Origin: Actinoplanes cyaneus
GTDB lineage: Bacteria > Actinomycetota > Actinomycetes > Mycobacteriales > Micromonosporaceae
Assembly (NCBI RefSeq): GCF_016862095.1
Contig: NZ_BOMH01000025.1
Coordinates: 62,001-126,000 of the forward strand
Direction: 5' to 3'
Length of the DNA: 64,000 nucleotides
The notes beneath the pieces were generated by a model. The model was not told the origin of the DNA. It did no database searches and saw nothing but the letters and a program-made list of their open reading frames with translations. Of the stretch, positions 39,926 through 48,043 are shown in pieces; position 1 is the first letter of the stretch, and each line of letters starts with the position of its first letter. Position numbers and translations under genes: made by a program.

Positions 39926-41482
39926 ATGAGAAAAACCCGGTTCATCGCCGCCGCCGGCACCGCCGTGGCCGCGGGCGCCATCGCCCTCGTCCTCCCCAAC
40001 GCCCAGGCCTCCGCCGCCGTCACCGGCTCGGCCAGCGGATTCGCCACCCAGAACGGCGGCACGACCGGCGGTGCCGGCGGCACCACCGTGCGGGCCACCA
40101 CCGGCACCCAGATCCACCAGGCCCTCTGCGGCCGCGCCAGCGCCAGCACCCCGATCGTCATCGAGGTGACCGGCACCATCAACCACGGCAACACGACGAA
40201 GGTCTCCGGCGCCAGCTGCAACACCGCCGCCGACCGGATCGAGCTGAAGGACATCTCCAACGTCACCATCGTCGGGGTCGGCAGCGCCGTCTTCGACCAG
40301 CTGGGCATCCACATCCGGAACTCCAGCAACATCATCATCCAGAACGTGACCGTCCAGAACGTGAAGAAGTCCGGCTCGCCGACGTCGAACGGCGGCGACG
40401 CGATCGGCATGGAGACCGACGTCCACAACATCTGGGTCGACCACACGTCACTGATCGCCTCGGGCGGCGAGTCGGCGGGTTACGACGGGCTGTTCGACAT
40501 GAAGGACAACACGAAGTACGTAACCCTGTCCTACAGCATCCTGCGCAACTCCGGCCGGGGCGGGCTGGTCGGCTCCGGCGACAGCGACCTGGCCAACGGG
40601 CCGGTCACGTTCCACCACAACTGGTACGAGAACATCGACTCCCGCACACCGCTGCTGCGCGGCGCGACAGCGCACATCTACAACAACTACTACCACAGCC
40701 TCAACGAGTCCGGGATCAACCCGCGCGCGGGTGGCAAGGCCAGAGTCGACAACAACTACTTCCAGGACTCGAAGGACGTGCTCGGCACGTTCTACACCGA
40801 CCTGCCCGGATACTGGCAGGTCAGCGGCAACATCTTCGACAACGTGACCTGGACTGCACCGGGTGAGGACAACAACCCGGCCGGGCCGAACCCGGTCTCG
40901 AACACGAGCGTCTCGATCCCGTACGCGTACACGCTGGACAACGCGTCGTGCGTGCCCGCCGTCGTGAAGGCGACGGCCGGGGCGAACACCGGGCTGAAGA
41001 GCTCCACCGGCACCTGCGCCACCACGACGAGCAGCCCCAGCCCGACCACGTCGAGCAGCCCGTCGACCTCGCCGTCCACCCCGCCGTCGCCGTCGACGAG
41101 CCCGACCCAGCCGAGCGGCACGAACCTGAGCCTCGCCTCGGGCGCCGGCGCGGACGGCTCCAGCAAGGCCAGCGGCACCAGTTACGGCAACGTCAAGGAC
41201 GCGAGCCTGAGCACGTACTGGTCGCCGAGCGGCACCACCGGCGACATCTCGATCAAGTGGGGCTCGGCCACCACCGTCTCCCGCATCAACCTCCGCGAGG
41301 TCACGAGCGGCGTCATCGGCTCCTACCAGGTGGTCAACGGCGCCACGGGAGCCGTCCTGGCCTCCGGCTCCGGTGCCGGCGTGATCAGTTTCGCCGCGAC
41401 CTCCACGACGAAGATCACCTTCAGGATCACTGCCGCTTCCGGTACACCGAAGGTCGCCGAGTTCGAGACCTACGCGTCCTGA
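39926..41482 (+). CDS. Secreted pectate lyase (PL1) with C-terminal carbohydrate-binding module
   Basis: A 518-residue exported enzyme. Signal peptide 1-31 (MRKTRF, AQASAAV). The right-handed beta-helix lyase spans about 32-365: GVGSAVFDQLGIHIRNSSNIIIQNVTVQNV, WVDHTSLIA, DMKDNTKYVTLSYSIL, VTFHHNWYENIDSRTPLLR (calcium and catalytic Arg region). A Ser/Thr/Pro linker (about 365-395) leads to a discoidin-like module (NLSLASGAGADGSSKAS, VKDASLSTYWSP). It cleaves polygalacturonate by beta-elimination outside the cell. GGAG lies 9 nt upstream. Confidence 0.93.
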   Translation: MRKTRFIAAAGTAVAAGAIALVLPNAQASAAVTGSASGFATQNGGTTGGAGGTTVRATTGTQIHQALCGRASASTPIVIEVTGTINHGNTTKVSGASCNTAADRIELKDISNVTIVGVGSAVFDQLGIHIRNSSNIIIQNVTVQNVKKSGSPTSNGGDAIGMETDVHNIWVDHTSLIASGGESAGYDGLFDMKDNTKYVTLSYSILRNSGRGGLVGSGDSDLANGPVTFHHNWYENIDSRTPLLRGATAHIYNNYYHSLNESGINPRAGGKARVDNNYFQDSKDVLGTFYTDLPGYWQVSGNIFDNVTWTAPGEDNNPAGPNPVSNTSVSIPYAYTLDNASCVPAVVKATAGANTGLKSSTGTCATTTSSPSPTTSSSPSTSPSTPPSPSTSPTQPSGTNLSLASGAGADGSSKASGTSYGNVKDASLSTYWSPSGTTGDISIKWGSATTVSRINLREVTSGVIGSYQVVNGATGAVLASGSGAGVISFAATSTTKITFRITAASGTPKVAEFETYAS

Positions 41483-41589
41483 CCACGCCGCCGGCGTCCG
41501 GGCTCGACTGCCGGGCGTCGGCGCCCGCGCGTCCGGGGGCAAGGCGGCAACGACTCGCGCGACCCGGTAACGGCGGACGGTGCAACAGA

Positions 41590-41726
41590 TCCCGGCTGGC
41601 TTCCAGGGGTGTATCCCAGCTCCAACACACCCCTCAGCGCCAGCCGCGACCAACCGGCTGGCCGCCAAGGGCGCATCCCCGCCTCGACACACCCCGCAGC
41701 GCCAGCCGCGACCAACCGGCTGGCCG
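41590..41726. repeat. Intergenic direct repeats with internal hairpin (62-bp period)
   Basis: Two 40-bp copies (41625-41664 and 41687-41726) differ at one position and share ACACACCCC..CAGCGCCAGCCG. Each contains GCCAGCCG-CGACCAAC-CGGCTGGC, an 8-bp hairpin. A degraded third copy precedes them (about 41590-41624, CCCGGCTGGC..). The whole 372-bp gap between the pectate lyase and the M50 gene holds no gene I can support. Confidence 0.75.
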
Positions 41727-41854
41727 ACAGGTGTGTGACGCTGCTGCTACGCGGGGGGCGACGGCCGTTGTCGCGGGCCAGGGAACGACGGCGTGACCGG
41801 GCGCCACGGGACGAGGCGGGTGCGGGCGGGCGGCTCGACGACGTACCCGGGAAG

Positions 41855-42955
41855 TCAGTTCGTGAAGTGGAGGATCAGGCTGTAGTAGTTCATCGAGATC
41901 ATCGCCAGCAGCATGGCCACGAAGACGGTGCTGATCAGGCCGTAGGCCAGGTACATGCCACGCCGTGCGGTGGAGACCGCCCGGTGGGCCGCGGGCAGCG
42001 GACGGCGGAAGATCACGTGCCCCAGGTAGCGGAAGGCGCGATCCCGCAGGTTGATCTCGCCGAGGCCGGCCTCCATGGCGTGGTGGCCGTCGGTGAACGG
42101 GAGCAGCGGGTTCAGGTTGTTGAAGACGATGAACAGCTGCATGCCGAGCAGCCAGCGCAGGTCCGCGAACCGCACCGGGTCGAGCAGGATCAGCAGCGCG
42201 CAGATGCCGGTCGCGATCAGGTCGACCAGCGGCCCGATCAGGGCGACGGCGCTGCGCCCGAAGCGGGAGCGGACCCGGTAGGCGTCGGTGCGGTCGACGT
42301 ACGTCAGCGGGATCAGCAGGCAGAACATCTTCACGCCGGCCTCGCGGACCGGCACGCCCAGCGCCTGGCAGACCGACGCGTGGCCCATCTCGTGGACTGC
42401 GGCCTGCACCAGCAGCACTCCGACGGTCAGGAGCCACGGCGGGCCGGCGAACGAGAGCGGCGCCGGAAGGGCCGTCGCCAGGACGATGAGGACCGTCGAC
42501 GCGAGTGCGGCCGCCACCGTCAGCGTGGTGAACGTGCGCGGGTAACGGGCCAGCGCCATCGACGGCGGGCGCAGCATGCGGTTCAGGTGCCGGGCCGGGA
42601 TGCGGATCCGGGGCGCGAGGCGCAGGAACCAGAGGAAGGCCCGCTGCCCGCCGCGTGGGGGGTCGGGCGGCACTGACAGGACGCCTGCCGCACGCAGGTC
42701 GGTCAGGAAGGACAGCAGAACAGGGGCACGATCGCGTACGCCGTCAGGTCCGCGCGACCGCCGGGCGGCCTCCAGCAGCGCGGTGCCGGTCCGGGAGCCG
42801 TCCAGCAGGGGGATGAGGCGGGCTCCGGTCCGGCTCAGGCGGACGTATCTGCCGCTCACCGGATCGAAGAGCAGGGAGTGACCGTCGGCGCCGTCGATGA
42901 GAGTGACCTCGGGTGCCAGTGCGACGGGCCTCTCCAGCCAGTCCGTGGTGGTCAT
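41855..42955 (-). CDS. PqqD-like/M50 (site-2-protease-like) membrane protein of the TOMM operon
   Basis: A 366-residue protein. Residues 5-95 resemble a PqqD/RRE-type peptide-binding domain (LAPEVTLIDGADGHSLLFDPVSGRYVRLSRTGARLIPLLDG). After a short linker come about six TM helices with zinc motif HEMGH (188-192) and the distal site NPLLPFTDG (282-290), as in S2P-family proteases. In a peptide operon it may bind the precursor leader and cut or release the peptide at the membrane. It is the last gene, 79 bp after the precursor stop, behind a hairpin. Confidence 0.8.
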   Translation of the reverse strand: MTTTDWLERPVALAPEVTLIDGADGHSLLFDPVSGRYVRLSRTGARLIPLLDGSRTGTALLEAARRSRGPDGVRDRAPVLLSFLTDLRAAGVLSVPPDPPRGGQRAFLWFLRLAPRIRIPARHLNRMLRPPSMALARYPRTFTTLTVAAALASTVLIVLATALPAPLSFAGPPWLLTVGVLLVQAAVHEMGHASVCQALGVPVREAGVKMFCLLIPLTYVDRTDAYRVRSRFGRSAVALIGPLVDLIATGICALLILLDPVRFADLRWLLGMQLFIVFNNLNPLLPFTDGHHAMEAGLGEINLRDRAFRYLGHVIFRRPLPAAHRAVSTARRGMYLAYGLISTVFVAMLLAMISMNYYSLILHFTN

Positions 42956-42983
42956 CGGGGGCCTTCCGTCTACCCGGGCGGGG

Positions 42984-43013
42984 CCGGGGGCACGCCGTGC
43001 GGCGCACCCCCGG
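42984..43013 (-). terminator. Hairpin between precursor and M50 gene (likely attenuator)
   Basis: CCGGGGG..CCCCCGG with an inner CGCCG/CGGCG stem and a 2-nt internal loop forms a 12-bp hairpin, 21 nt after the precursor stop. Such elements after RiPP precursor genes lower downstream expression so that precursor is in excess. Confidence 0.55.
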
Positions 43014-43034
43014 GTCGATCTCAGCTGACGAACG

Positions 43035-43307
43035 TCAGTGCATGCCGCGGGTGCCACCGCACGGGCCGCAGTGATGACAGCCGCGGGTGCCGCCGCACGG
43101 GCCGCAGTGATGGCAGCCGCGGGTGCCCCCGCAAGGGCCGCAAGGGCCGCACGGCCCGCAGGGGCCGCACGGTCCGCAGCCACCGCAGCCACCGGTGCCG
43201 AGCAGCGACGCGCTGACCACGGTCGGCAGCTGCTCGGCGGTCAGATCGTCCTCCAACCAGAGGTCGAGTTCATCGATGACCTCGGGTCCGTTCAGTTCAC
43301 TGTGCAT
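43035..43307 (-). CDS. TOMM (thiazole/oxazole-modified) precursor peptide, Cys-rich repeat core
   Basis: A 90-residue precursor. The acidic leader (1-about 40; [19 protein letters not shown]) ends in SLLGTGG, a plausible cleavage site. The core (41-90) has 13 Cys at 41, 44, 47, 50, 53, 56, 59, 65, 68, 71, 77, 80 and 83. It consists of CGGC, five GPC units, then two [12 protein letters not shown] units and a final CGGTRGMH. The 12-residue units are encoded by near-identical 36-bp DNA repeats. Regular CxxC spacing resembles heterocycloanthracin-type substrates of YcaO cyclodehydratases; His pairs and GGTRG are unusual. AGGAG lies 9 nt upstream. Confidence 0.88.
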   Translation of the reverse strand: MHSELNGPEVIDELDLWLEDDLTAEQLPTVVSASLLGTGGCGGCGPCGPCGPCGPCGPCGGTRGCHHCGPCGGTRGCHHCGPCGGTRGMH

Positions 43308-43418
43308 GCGACTCAGCTCCTTCGATGTGTCGTGTCCATGCAGGTTCCGGTCGGCGTTCGGGCCTTCCGGCCGGGGTCCGTACGCCGGAAACGCGGACCC
43401 CAGACTGTGGACCGGGCG

Positions 43419-44153
43419 CTACGCCGCCGTTGCGGTCGCGGGGTGCGCGACGGCGAAGGCGAGCAGTGGCGCGCGGTGATAGCCGTCGGCGCCCGCACGT
43501 TCCCGCAGCACGTGGGGCAGCAGACCGGCGAAGACGGTGCCGGCCAGGCGCAGGCGCAGGGCGGCCAGCCAGGCGGCGTGCCCGGCCGCGCCGGCCCGCG
43601 ACAGCAGCAGGCGGTGGCCGTGGCTGCCGTGCCGGTCGAGCGAGCCGGCCAGGTTGCCGGTGATCACGAGCAGGGCGGCCGCCTGGGCGAACTCCGTCTG
43701 GATGACCAGGTCGGCGGCTTCCTGGCCGGTCGGCAGGCTCGCGACGCGGCGCAGGGCGTCGCGTCCCGGCAGGTACCGGTAGAGGCCGGTGCCGACGCCG
43801 GTGACCCGCCAGGTGGCGCAGAAGAACTCCAGGCGGACGCCGGCGTCGCGCTCGCCGGGCCAGGACTCGGCGTCCATCGTCTCGGCGGCCGCGAAGATCG
43901 CGGAGAGCTCGGCGGCGGTGATCGGCTCGGGCCCGTAGTCGCGGACCGCGACCCGGCCGGGCAGCACCTCGTCCAGCGTGGCGCGCGGCGGGGCCGGCGA
44001 CGGCAACTCGGTGATCGGTCCCTGATCGGGTGCGGGCATCAGGTGGGTGGGCACCGGTGTGAGCGGGCGGCGGGCCCCGGCCGCGTCCAGCCGGCTGTCG
44101 ATCATCAGCTCGCCGAGGATCCGGTAGCGGTCCTGGTCGGTGGTGACAGTCAT
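43419..44153 (-). CDS. SagB/McbC-type azoline dehydrogenase (nitroreductase fold)
   Basis: A 244-residue protein of the FMN nitroreductase superfamily: VAVRDYGPEPITAAELSAIFAAAETMD (the R-x-Y/F start of the family), CATWRVTGVGTGLYRYLPGRDAL, and the C-terminal RERAGADGYHRAPLLAFAVAHP. In TOMM clusters such proteins oxidise azolines to azoles. This is the second dehydrogenase of the operon; the first is fused to the ThiF domain. It lies 46 bp after the fusion gene and 111 bp before the precursor. Confidence 0.82.
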   Translation of the reverse strand: MTVTTDQDRYRILGELMIDSRLDAAGARRPLTPVPTHLMPAPDQGPITELPSPAPPRATLDEVLPGRVAVRDYGPEPITAAELSAIFAAAETMDAESWPGERDAGVRLEFFCATWRVTGVGTGLYRYLPGRDALRRVASLPTGQEAADLVIQTEFAQAAALLVITGNLAGSLDRHGSHGHRLLLSRAGAAGHAAWLAALRLRLAGTVFAGLLPHVLRERAGADGYHRAPLLAFAVAHPATATAA

Positions 44154-44199
44154 GGCAGGCCTCCACAGGCGGTCGTTCCGGGCTGCTCAGAAACGGTCA

Positions 44200-45831
44200 T
44201 CACAGGCCTCCCGCGATGCCGTCCAGGGCGATCACGGCGGTGACCGGCTCGGTGTCCGGGTCGGTGCGCAGCGCGTCGTGGATCGCCGTGTCGTCCCAGC
44301 GGGTGGCGAACCGGCTGGTGATGCCGTGCGTCGCCGCGACGGCGGAGAGCTGGGCGAGCGCGCACCCGGCGTCGAGGCCGAGGATCCGGTAGGCGAAGTC
44401 GAAGTACTTGGCCCCGACGACGGCGAGGGCCCCGGTGAGCACCAGCAGCGCGGACGGGCCGGTCTCCTCGAGCTCGGGGCAGGCACCGGCCGACGCGGCC
44501 CGGACGCGGCCCAGGCTGTGGTCGGCGCGCTGGTAGAAGTACCAGCCCGGGTCCAGCCCCTCGACGCCGGACGCGAGCAGGTACGCCTGCACCGACCCCA
44601 GGTTCCCACCGGTCGGCGCCCACCGGCTGATCTGACCCGGCAGGCCGTTGTCACCGAGGTCGCGCAGACCCGCCGTACGGCGAAGAAGATCTGACAGTGA
44701 CCCGTCGCCCAGCGCGAGACGCGGGGCGGCCTTGAACTCCTTGTTGTAGCGCTGCAGCGCGTGGTTCGCGGGCCGGTAGTGCGCCTGGTGCTCCTTGGGG
44801 TTGAGCCATTCCCGGGCGGGGAAGGCGACCGCCTGCTCGTAGCGGTGGGCCACCGGCGGCGTCTGCGTCGCGGCGTTCGGGTCGGCGGGCAGGCAGACCG
44901 GGCAGCCGGGCCGGCGGAAGGCGCCGACGGCGAGTTGCGACCACTCGTTCAGGTCGTAGACCGTGCAGACCTGCATCGACGGTGTCTGGCCGACCCGGGA
45001 GAGCAGGTGAACGGTTTCGGTCACGGCCAGCGCCACCCAGGCCGCGGCGCGGGCCGGGGACGGCACTCCCGCCGGGCCGGACCGGTTCCGCGCGAAGCAG
45101 TCGTGGCAGCAGGTGTATCGGGCGTCGAACAGGGGCCCGACCTCGGCGGTGTTCGCGCCGGCCGCGGTCCGAAGCCAGCTGACCCCGGCTTCCCGGCAGG
45201 CGGCGTCGACCTTCGCCATCGCGGCGGCGTCCCCGTCGTCGACGGCGACCAGGAAGTCACCGGCGGTCAGCTCCTCACCGGCCCAGGGGTGCGCGTCGGC
45301 GCCCGCGCCGGCCAGTTCGGCGCGCAGCGTCGCGGCGAGCGGCCCGGCCCCGGCGACCAGCACCCGGGTACGGGCCAGGCGCTCGCACGCCTCGTTGCGG
45401 CTGCGGTTGACCCGGGTGGTGTCCAGGTTCCGGCCGAGGTATCCGGCGACCTCGGGCGGGATCACCTCGACGACCTCGCCGACCGGTCCGTCCTGCAGCA
45501 GGCCGCTCACGTAGAGCAGGGACACGCAGCCGTGCAACGACTTCAGCGGTACGCGCGGGAGCGCCTCGGCCAGCTCGGCCACCGTGCGGGTGCCGTCCAG
45601 GTACGGCAGCAGCCGGGGAACGAGCTGCACCGCCGAACGGCCGCGGAGCACGGTCTGCCGGTTGCCGGTGCCCACGAACGCGACGCCGTCGACCAGCGGC
45701 ACCTGGACCAGGCCGGCCGCCAGGCACGGGCGAGCCGGCGGGGCGAACTGGGGGTCGGTGGCCACGGCGTACGCCATGGTCGCCGCGTCCATGCGCCCGT
45801 CGGTGCGGGTGGTCTCCTCGACCTGGATCAT
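44200..45831 (-). CDS. Fusion of ThiF-like cyclodehydratase partner and SagB dehydrogenase
   Basis: A 543-residue protein. The N-terminal part (about 25-290) is an E1/ThiF-like domain of TOMM cyclodehydratases: leader-binding region VQLVPRLLPYLDGTRTVAELAEALP, then VLVAGAGPLAATLRAEL, CCHDC and CPVC (zinc tetracysteine). From about 310 a SagB-type nitroreductase follows: HYRPANHALQRYNKEFK, RWAPTGGNLGSVQAYLLASGVEGLDPGWYFYQ, FDFAYRILGLDAGCALAQLSAVAATHG. It probably presents the precursor to YcaO and oxidises the resulting azolines. Its start overlaps the previous stop by 4 bp. Confidence 0.85.
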   Translation of the reverse strand: MIQVEETTRTDGRMDAATMAYAVATDPQFAPPARPCLAAGLVQVPLVDGVAFVGTGNRQTVLRGRSAVQLVPRLLPYLDGTRTVAELAEALPRVPLKSLHGCVSLLYVSGLLQDGPVGEVVEVIPPEVAGYLGRNLDTTRVNRSRNEACERLARTRVLVAGAGPLAATLRAELAGAGADAHPWAGEELTAGDFLVAVDDGDAAAMAKVDAACREAGVSWLRTAAGANTAEVGPLFDARYTCCHDCFARNRSGPAGVPSPARAAAWVALAVTETVHLLSRVGQTPSMQVCTVYDLNEWSQLAVGAFRRPGCPVCLPADPNAATQTPPVAHRYEQAVAFPAREWLNPKEHQAHYRPANHALQRYNKEFKAAPRLALGDGSLSDLLRRTAGLRDLGDNGLPGQISRWAPTGGNLGSVQAYLLASGVEGLDPGWYFYQRADHSLGRVRAASAGACPELEETGPSALLVLTGALAVVGAKYFDFAYRILGLDAGCALAQLSAVAATHGITSRFATRWDDTAIHDALRTDPDTEPVTAVIALDGIAGGL

Positions 45832-46472
45832 CGCCACACTCCCTGCAGCAGCTCGGGCAGCCGTTCGTACGACCGCGTCGTCTCGTCCCGTCCCAGCCCG
45901 CACCGCGGGCAACCGTGCGCGCCGACCACCCGGCCGGTCCGCACCTGCTGGGCCGGCACCTCGATCTGGCGCACCCGGCCCGCCTCGCTGGCCGCGTCGG
46001 CGCGCAGCCGGTCGACCGCCTCGGCCGCGAGCGCCGCGGCGAGCAGCGCGGTCGACGGGAGGAAGCCGTCCGGGCCGGCCTCGGGGTGGGCGTCGTAGTG
46101 GTCGCCGGTCGCCGCGCGGATGACGCGGGCGTTGTCGTGCTGGGCGATCCGGCGGCGGTAGCAGTCGTGGCAGGCGCCGAGGCCGGGGACGACGGCCGGG
46201 CCGACTTCGAGCTGGGGATGGTCGAGGATCACCGGCAGCCAGGGCCGGCCGGTCCGGAACGACTCCTCGTCGAACTCGCGCTCCAGCCGTGGAGCGCGAC
46301 GCCAGGAGGCGAGAAGATTGATTCCGCTTTGTCGTGATAAAACGTCCAGAACCTCGGCGACCGGCAGCCCGCCGGGCGCGTCCACCACCGACACGTGGGG
46401 AACCAGGTCCCGCAGCCGCTCGGCGACCGCGTACCCGAACGGTCCCACCGCGGTGATGATCAGGTGCGACAT
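45828..46472 (-). CDS. TOMM leader-binding/ThiF-like partner protein
   Basis: A 214-residue protein with a Rossmann-like start (LIITAVGPFGYAVAERLRD) and two CxxC motifs, CHDCYRRR and CPRCGLG, the zinc site of ThiF-like proteins. It resembles the discrete cyclodehydratase partner proteins of heterocycloanthracin-like clusters. Having both a discrete and a fused ThiF-like protein suggests that they work as a pair with YcaO. It follows ycaO by 9 bp and overlaps the next gene by 4 bp. Confidence 0.75.
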   Translation of the reverse strand: MSHLIITAVGPFGYAVAERLRDLVPHVSVVDAPGGLPVAEVLDVLSRQSGINLLASWRRAPRLEREFDEESFRTGRPWLPVILDHPQLEVGPAVVPGLGACHDCYRRRIAQHDNARVIRAATGDHYDAHPEAGPDGFLPSTALLAAALAAEAVDRLRADAASEAGRVRQIEVPAQQVRTGRVVGAHGCPRCGLGRDETTRSYERLPELLQGVWR

Positions 46473-46481
46473 GGTGACTCC

Positions 46482-47810
46482 TCAGGCGAACGGCTGCGGC
46501 CAGGAATTGAGCTCGGACTCGGGCCGGCTGGGATAGCCCATCCGCACCGGCGCCTCGTACAGCCGCGGACTGCCGAGGAAGCGCGAGCGGTACGTGAACG
46601 AGAGCGGCAGCAGCCCGGGAATCACCGCGCGGACCACGGTCATCCCGGCACGGATCGCCTCGTCCGGGCTCAAGTCCACCAGGTACGAGTCGAGCCCGCT
46701 CGCGTCCAGCCGATCCAGCACCACCCGTAGGTCCGCGGCCGCGTCGCCGGTGGCCAGGTTCGGCATCTCGGACAGGCGGCGGCGTGCGCTGCCGCCGAGC
46801 AGGAAGTCGTAGGCCGGCGCGCGGGACGGGTGGCCCATGTAGATCGCGCCGTCCGACACCCCGCTGAAGTCGTGCACGTCGTCCGGCGCCTTGTCGCCCT
46901 GCAGCGCGATCCGCACGGACACCGTCTCGGAGATCGCCTTCGCGGCGGCCACCTGCGGGTCGAGGGCGGCCGCGCAGGCCACGACGGTGTCGCAGTCGGG
47001 ATGGTTCGGGGCGGTCGAGACGGCGTACACGATCGGGATCCCGAGGTCGGTGGTCGCGTCGAACAGCTCGACCGTCACGTCCCGGTCCGCGTACAGGTCG
47101 AGGAACTTGCGCAGCTGCGGCCCGGCCACGTCCAGCTCGATCCGCGGCAGCGCGAGCTCCTGCAGCCAGACCAGGCTGATCGCGTCGCGCTCGATCACCT
47201 CGCAGAGCGCGCCGGTGACCGCGCGGACCGGGTCGCTGTGCGCCGCCGCGCCGGTCGAGATCGGGTTGGTGATCTTCTCCGCCCCGTGCGCGGCGATGTG
47301 CATGTAGACCAGCACCGCCGGGACCCAGGAGAGTTCCCGCGTACGCAGGTTCATCCCCTTGATCCACCGCATCCGCTCGGACTTGGCGGGCGGGACGACC
47401 GGGCAGTGCGGGTCGGCGAGCTCCGTCGCGGAGCAGCGCGGCAGCGCGTCGAGGTCGAGGACGTCCTCACCGAGGGCGGTCAGTTCGTCGGCGGTCGCCC
47501 AGCGCAGCTGCGCGTCGGCGTAGAGGCTGTTCGCGTACCGTTCGAGCGCCTCGGCGCAGGCCACCATCCGCGCGTGCTCCGGGTCCACCCCGGTGCCGGT
47601 GCCGTCCAGACTGCCCAGGCAGTCCGGCCCGCACATCGTGTCGATCACCGTCGACACGTCACCGAGGTTCGCGGAGAAAACCTTCAGCGGCGGGTTCGAC
47701 GGCTCGACCGGCAGCTGCTGCACCCCGGTTATCAGGCCGCCCAGCGGAGAGACCAGGTCCTGCAGCGTGCCCGTCGCCCGCCGCGCCACCTCTGTGGCCA
47801 CCGCACTCAT
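46482..47810 (-). CDS. YcaO cyclodehydratase
   Basis: A 442-residue ATP-dependent enzyme that cyclises Cys, Ser or Thr side chains onto the preceding carbonyl to give thiazolines or oxazolines. The ATP-site helices show ACAEALERYANSL (84-96) and GALCEVIERDAISLVW (about 195-210), with NPISTGAAAH between them. The C-terminus ends in WPQPFA, similar to the proline-rich tail that completes the active site of TOMM YcaO proteins. It is the first gene of the operon; the start MSAVATEV was chosen over a longer MTRGCAE. Confidence 0.93.
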   Translation of the reverse strand: MSAVATEVARRATGTLQDLVSPLGGLITGVQQLPVEPSNPPLKVFSANLGDVSTVIDTMCGPDCLGSLDGTGTGVDPEHARMVACAEALERYANSLYADAQLRWATADELTALGEDVLDLDALPRCSATELADPHCPVVPPAKSERMRWIKGMNLRTRELSWVPAVLVYMHIAAHGAEKITNPISTGAAAHSDPVRAVTGALCEVIERDAISLVWLQELALPRIELDVAGPQLRKFLDLYADRDVTVELFDATTDLGIPIVYAVSTAPNHPDCDTVVACAAALDPQVAAAKAISETVSVRIALQGDKAPDDVHDFSGVSDGAIYMGHPSRAPAYDFLLGGSARRRLSEMPNLATGDAAADLRVVLDRLDASGLDSYLVDLSPDEAIRAGMTVVRAVIPGLLPLSFTYRSRFLGSPRLYEAPVRMGYPSRPESELNSWPQPFA

Positions 47811-48043
47811 CTCCGCGCACCCTCTCGTCAACCGGCTCGCGCCGGCCGGACGGTCCGGCGCGTACTCAAGCCTCGTCCCGAGAAAGCGCGTTTCGCTGGT
47901 GTTTACGGAAATTGCAGCCTGGGTAAATTAATGCGCTTTTGTTAGGAATGTAGGGACAGTAACCTGCCCCTGCCCTCGGTCGTTACAGGTACCGTTTCAC
48001 CGCCCATTTCCCAGTACGCCGATAGGCCTTGTCGCCGCACTGA
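47811..48043. promoter_or_regulatory. Leader region of the TOMM operon
   Basis: This 233-bp gap is AT-rich near 47895-47975 compared with its surroundings and lies just upstream of ycaO, so it probably holds the operon promoter. I cannot fix -35 and -10 boxes with confidence. No gene is seen. The downstream end abuts the stop of the CDF transporter gene. Confidence 0.35.

Noticed and set aside
43039-43190. Regularly spaced repeats that could be taken for a CRISPR array
   Set aside because: The 36-bp and 9-bp units are in-frame codon repeats of the precursor core with no unique spacers.
41855-43192. Longer start of the M50 protein beginning at 43192 inside the precursor gene
   Set aside because: The extra residues (Ala/Thr-rich repeats) are the precursor's Cys repeats read in another frame; the ATG at 42955 is the natural start.
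44200-47367. A 1055-codon frame spanning the ThiF-SagB gene and upstream genes
   Set aside because: Only the part from 45831 has protein-like sequence; the rest is antisense-free shadow of the two upstream operon genes, which have better frames.
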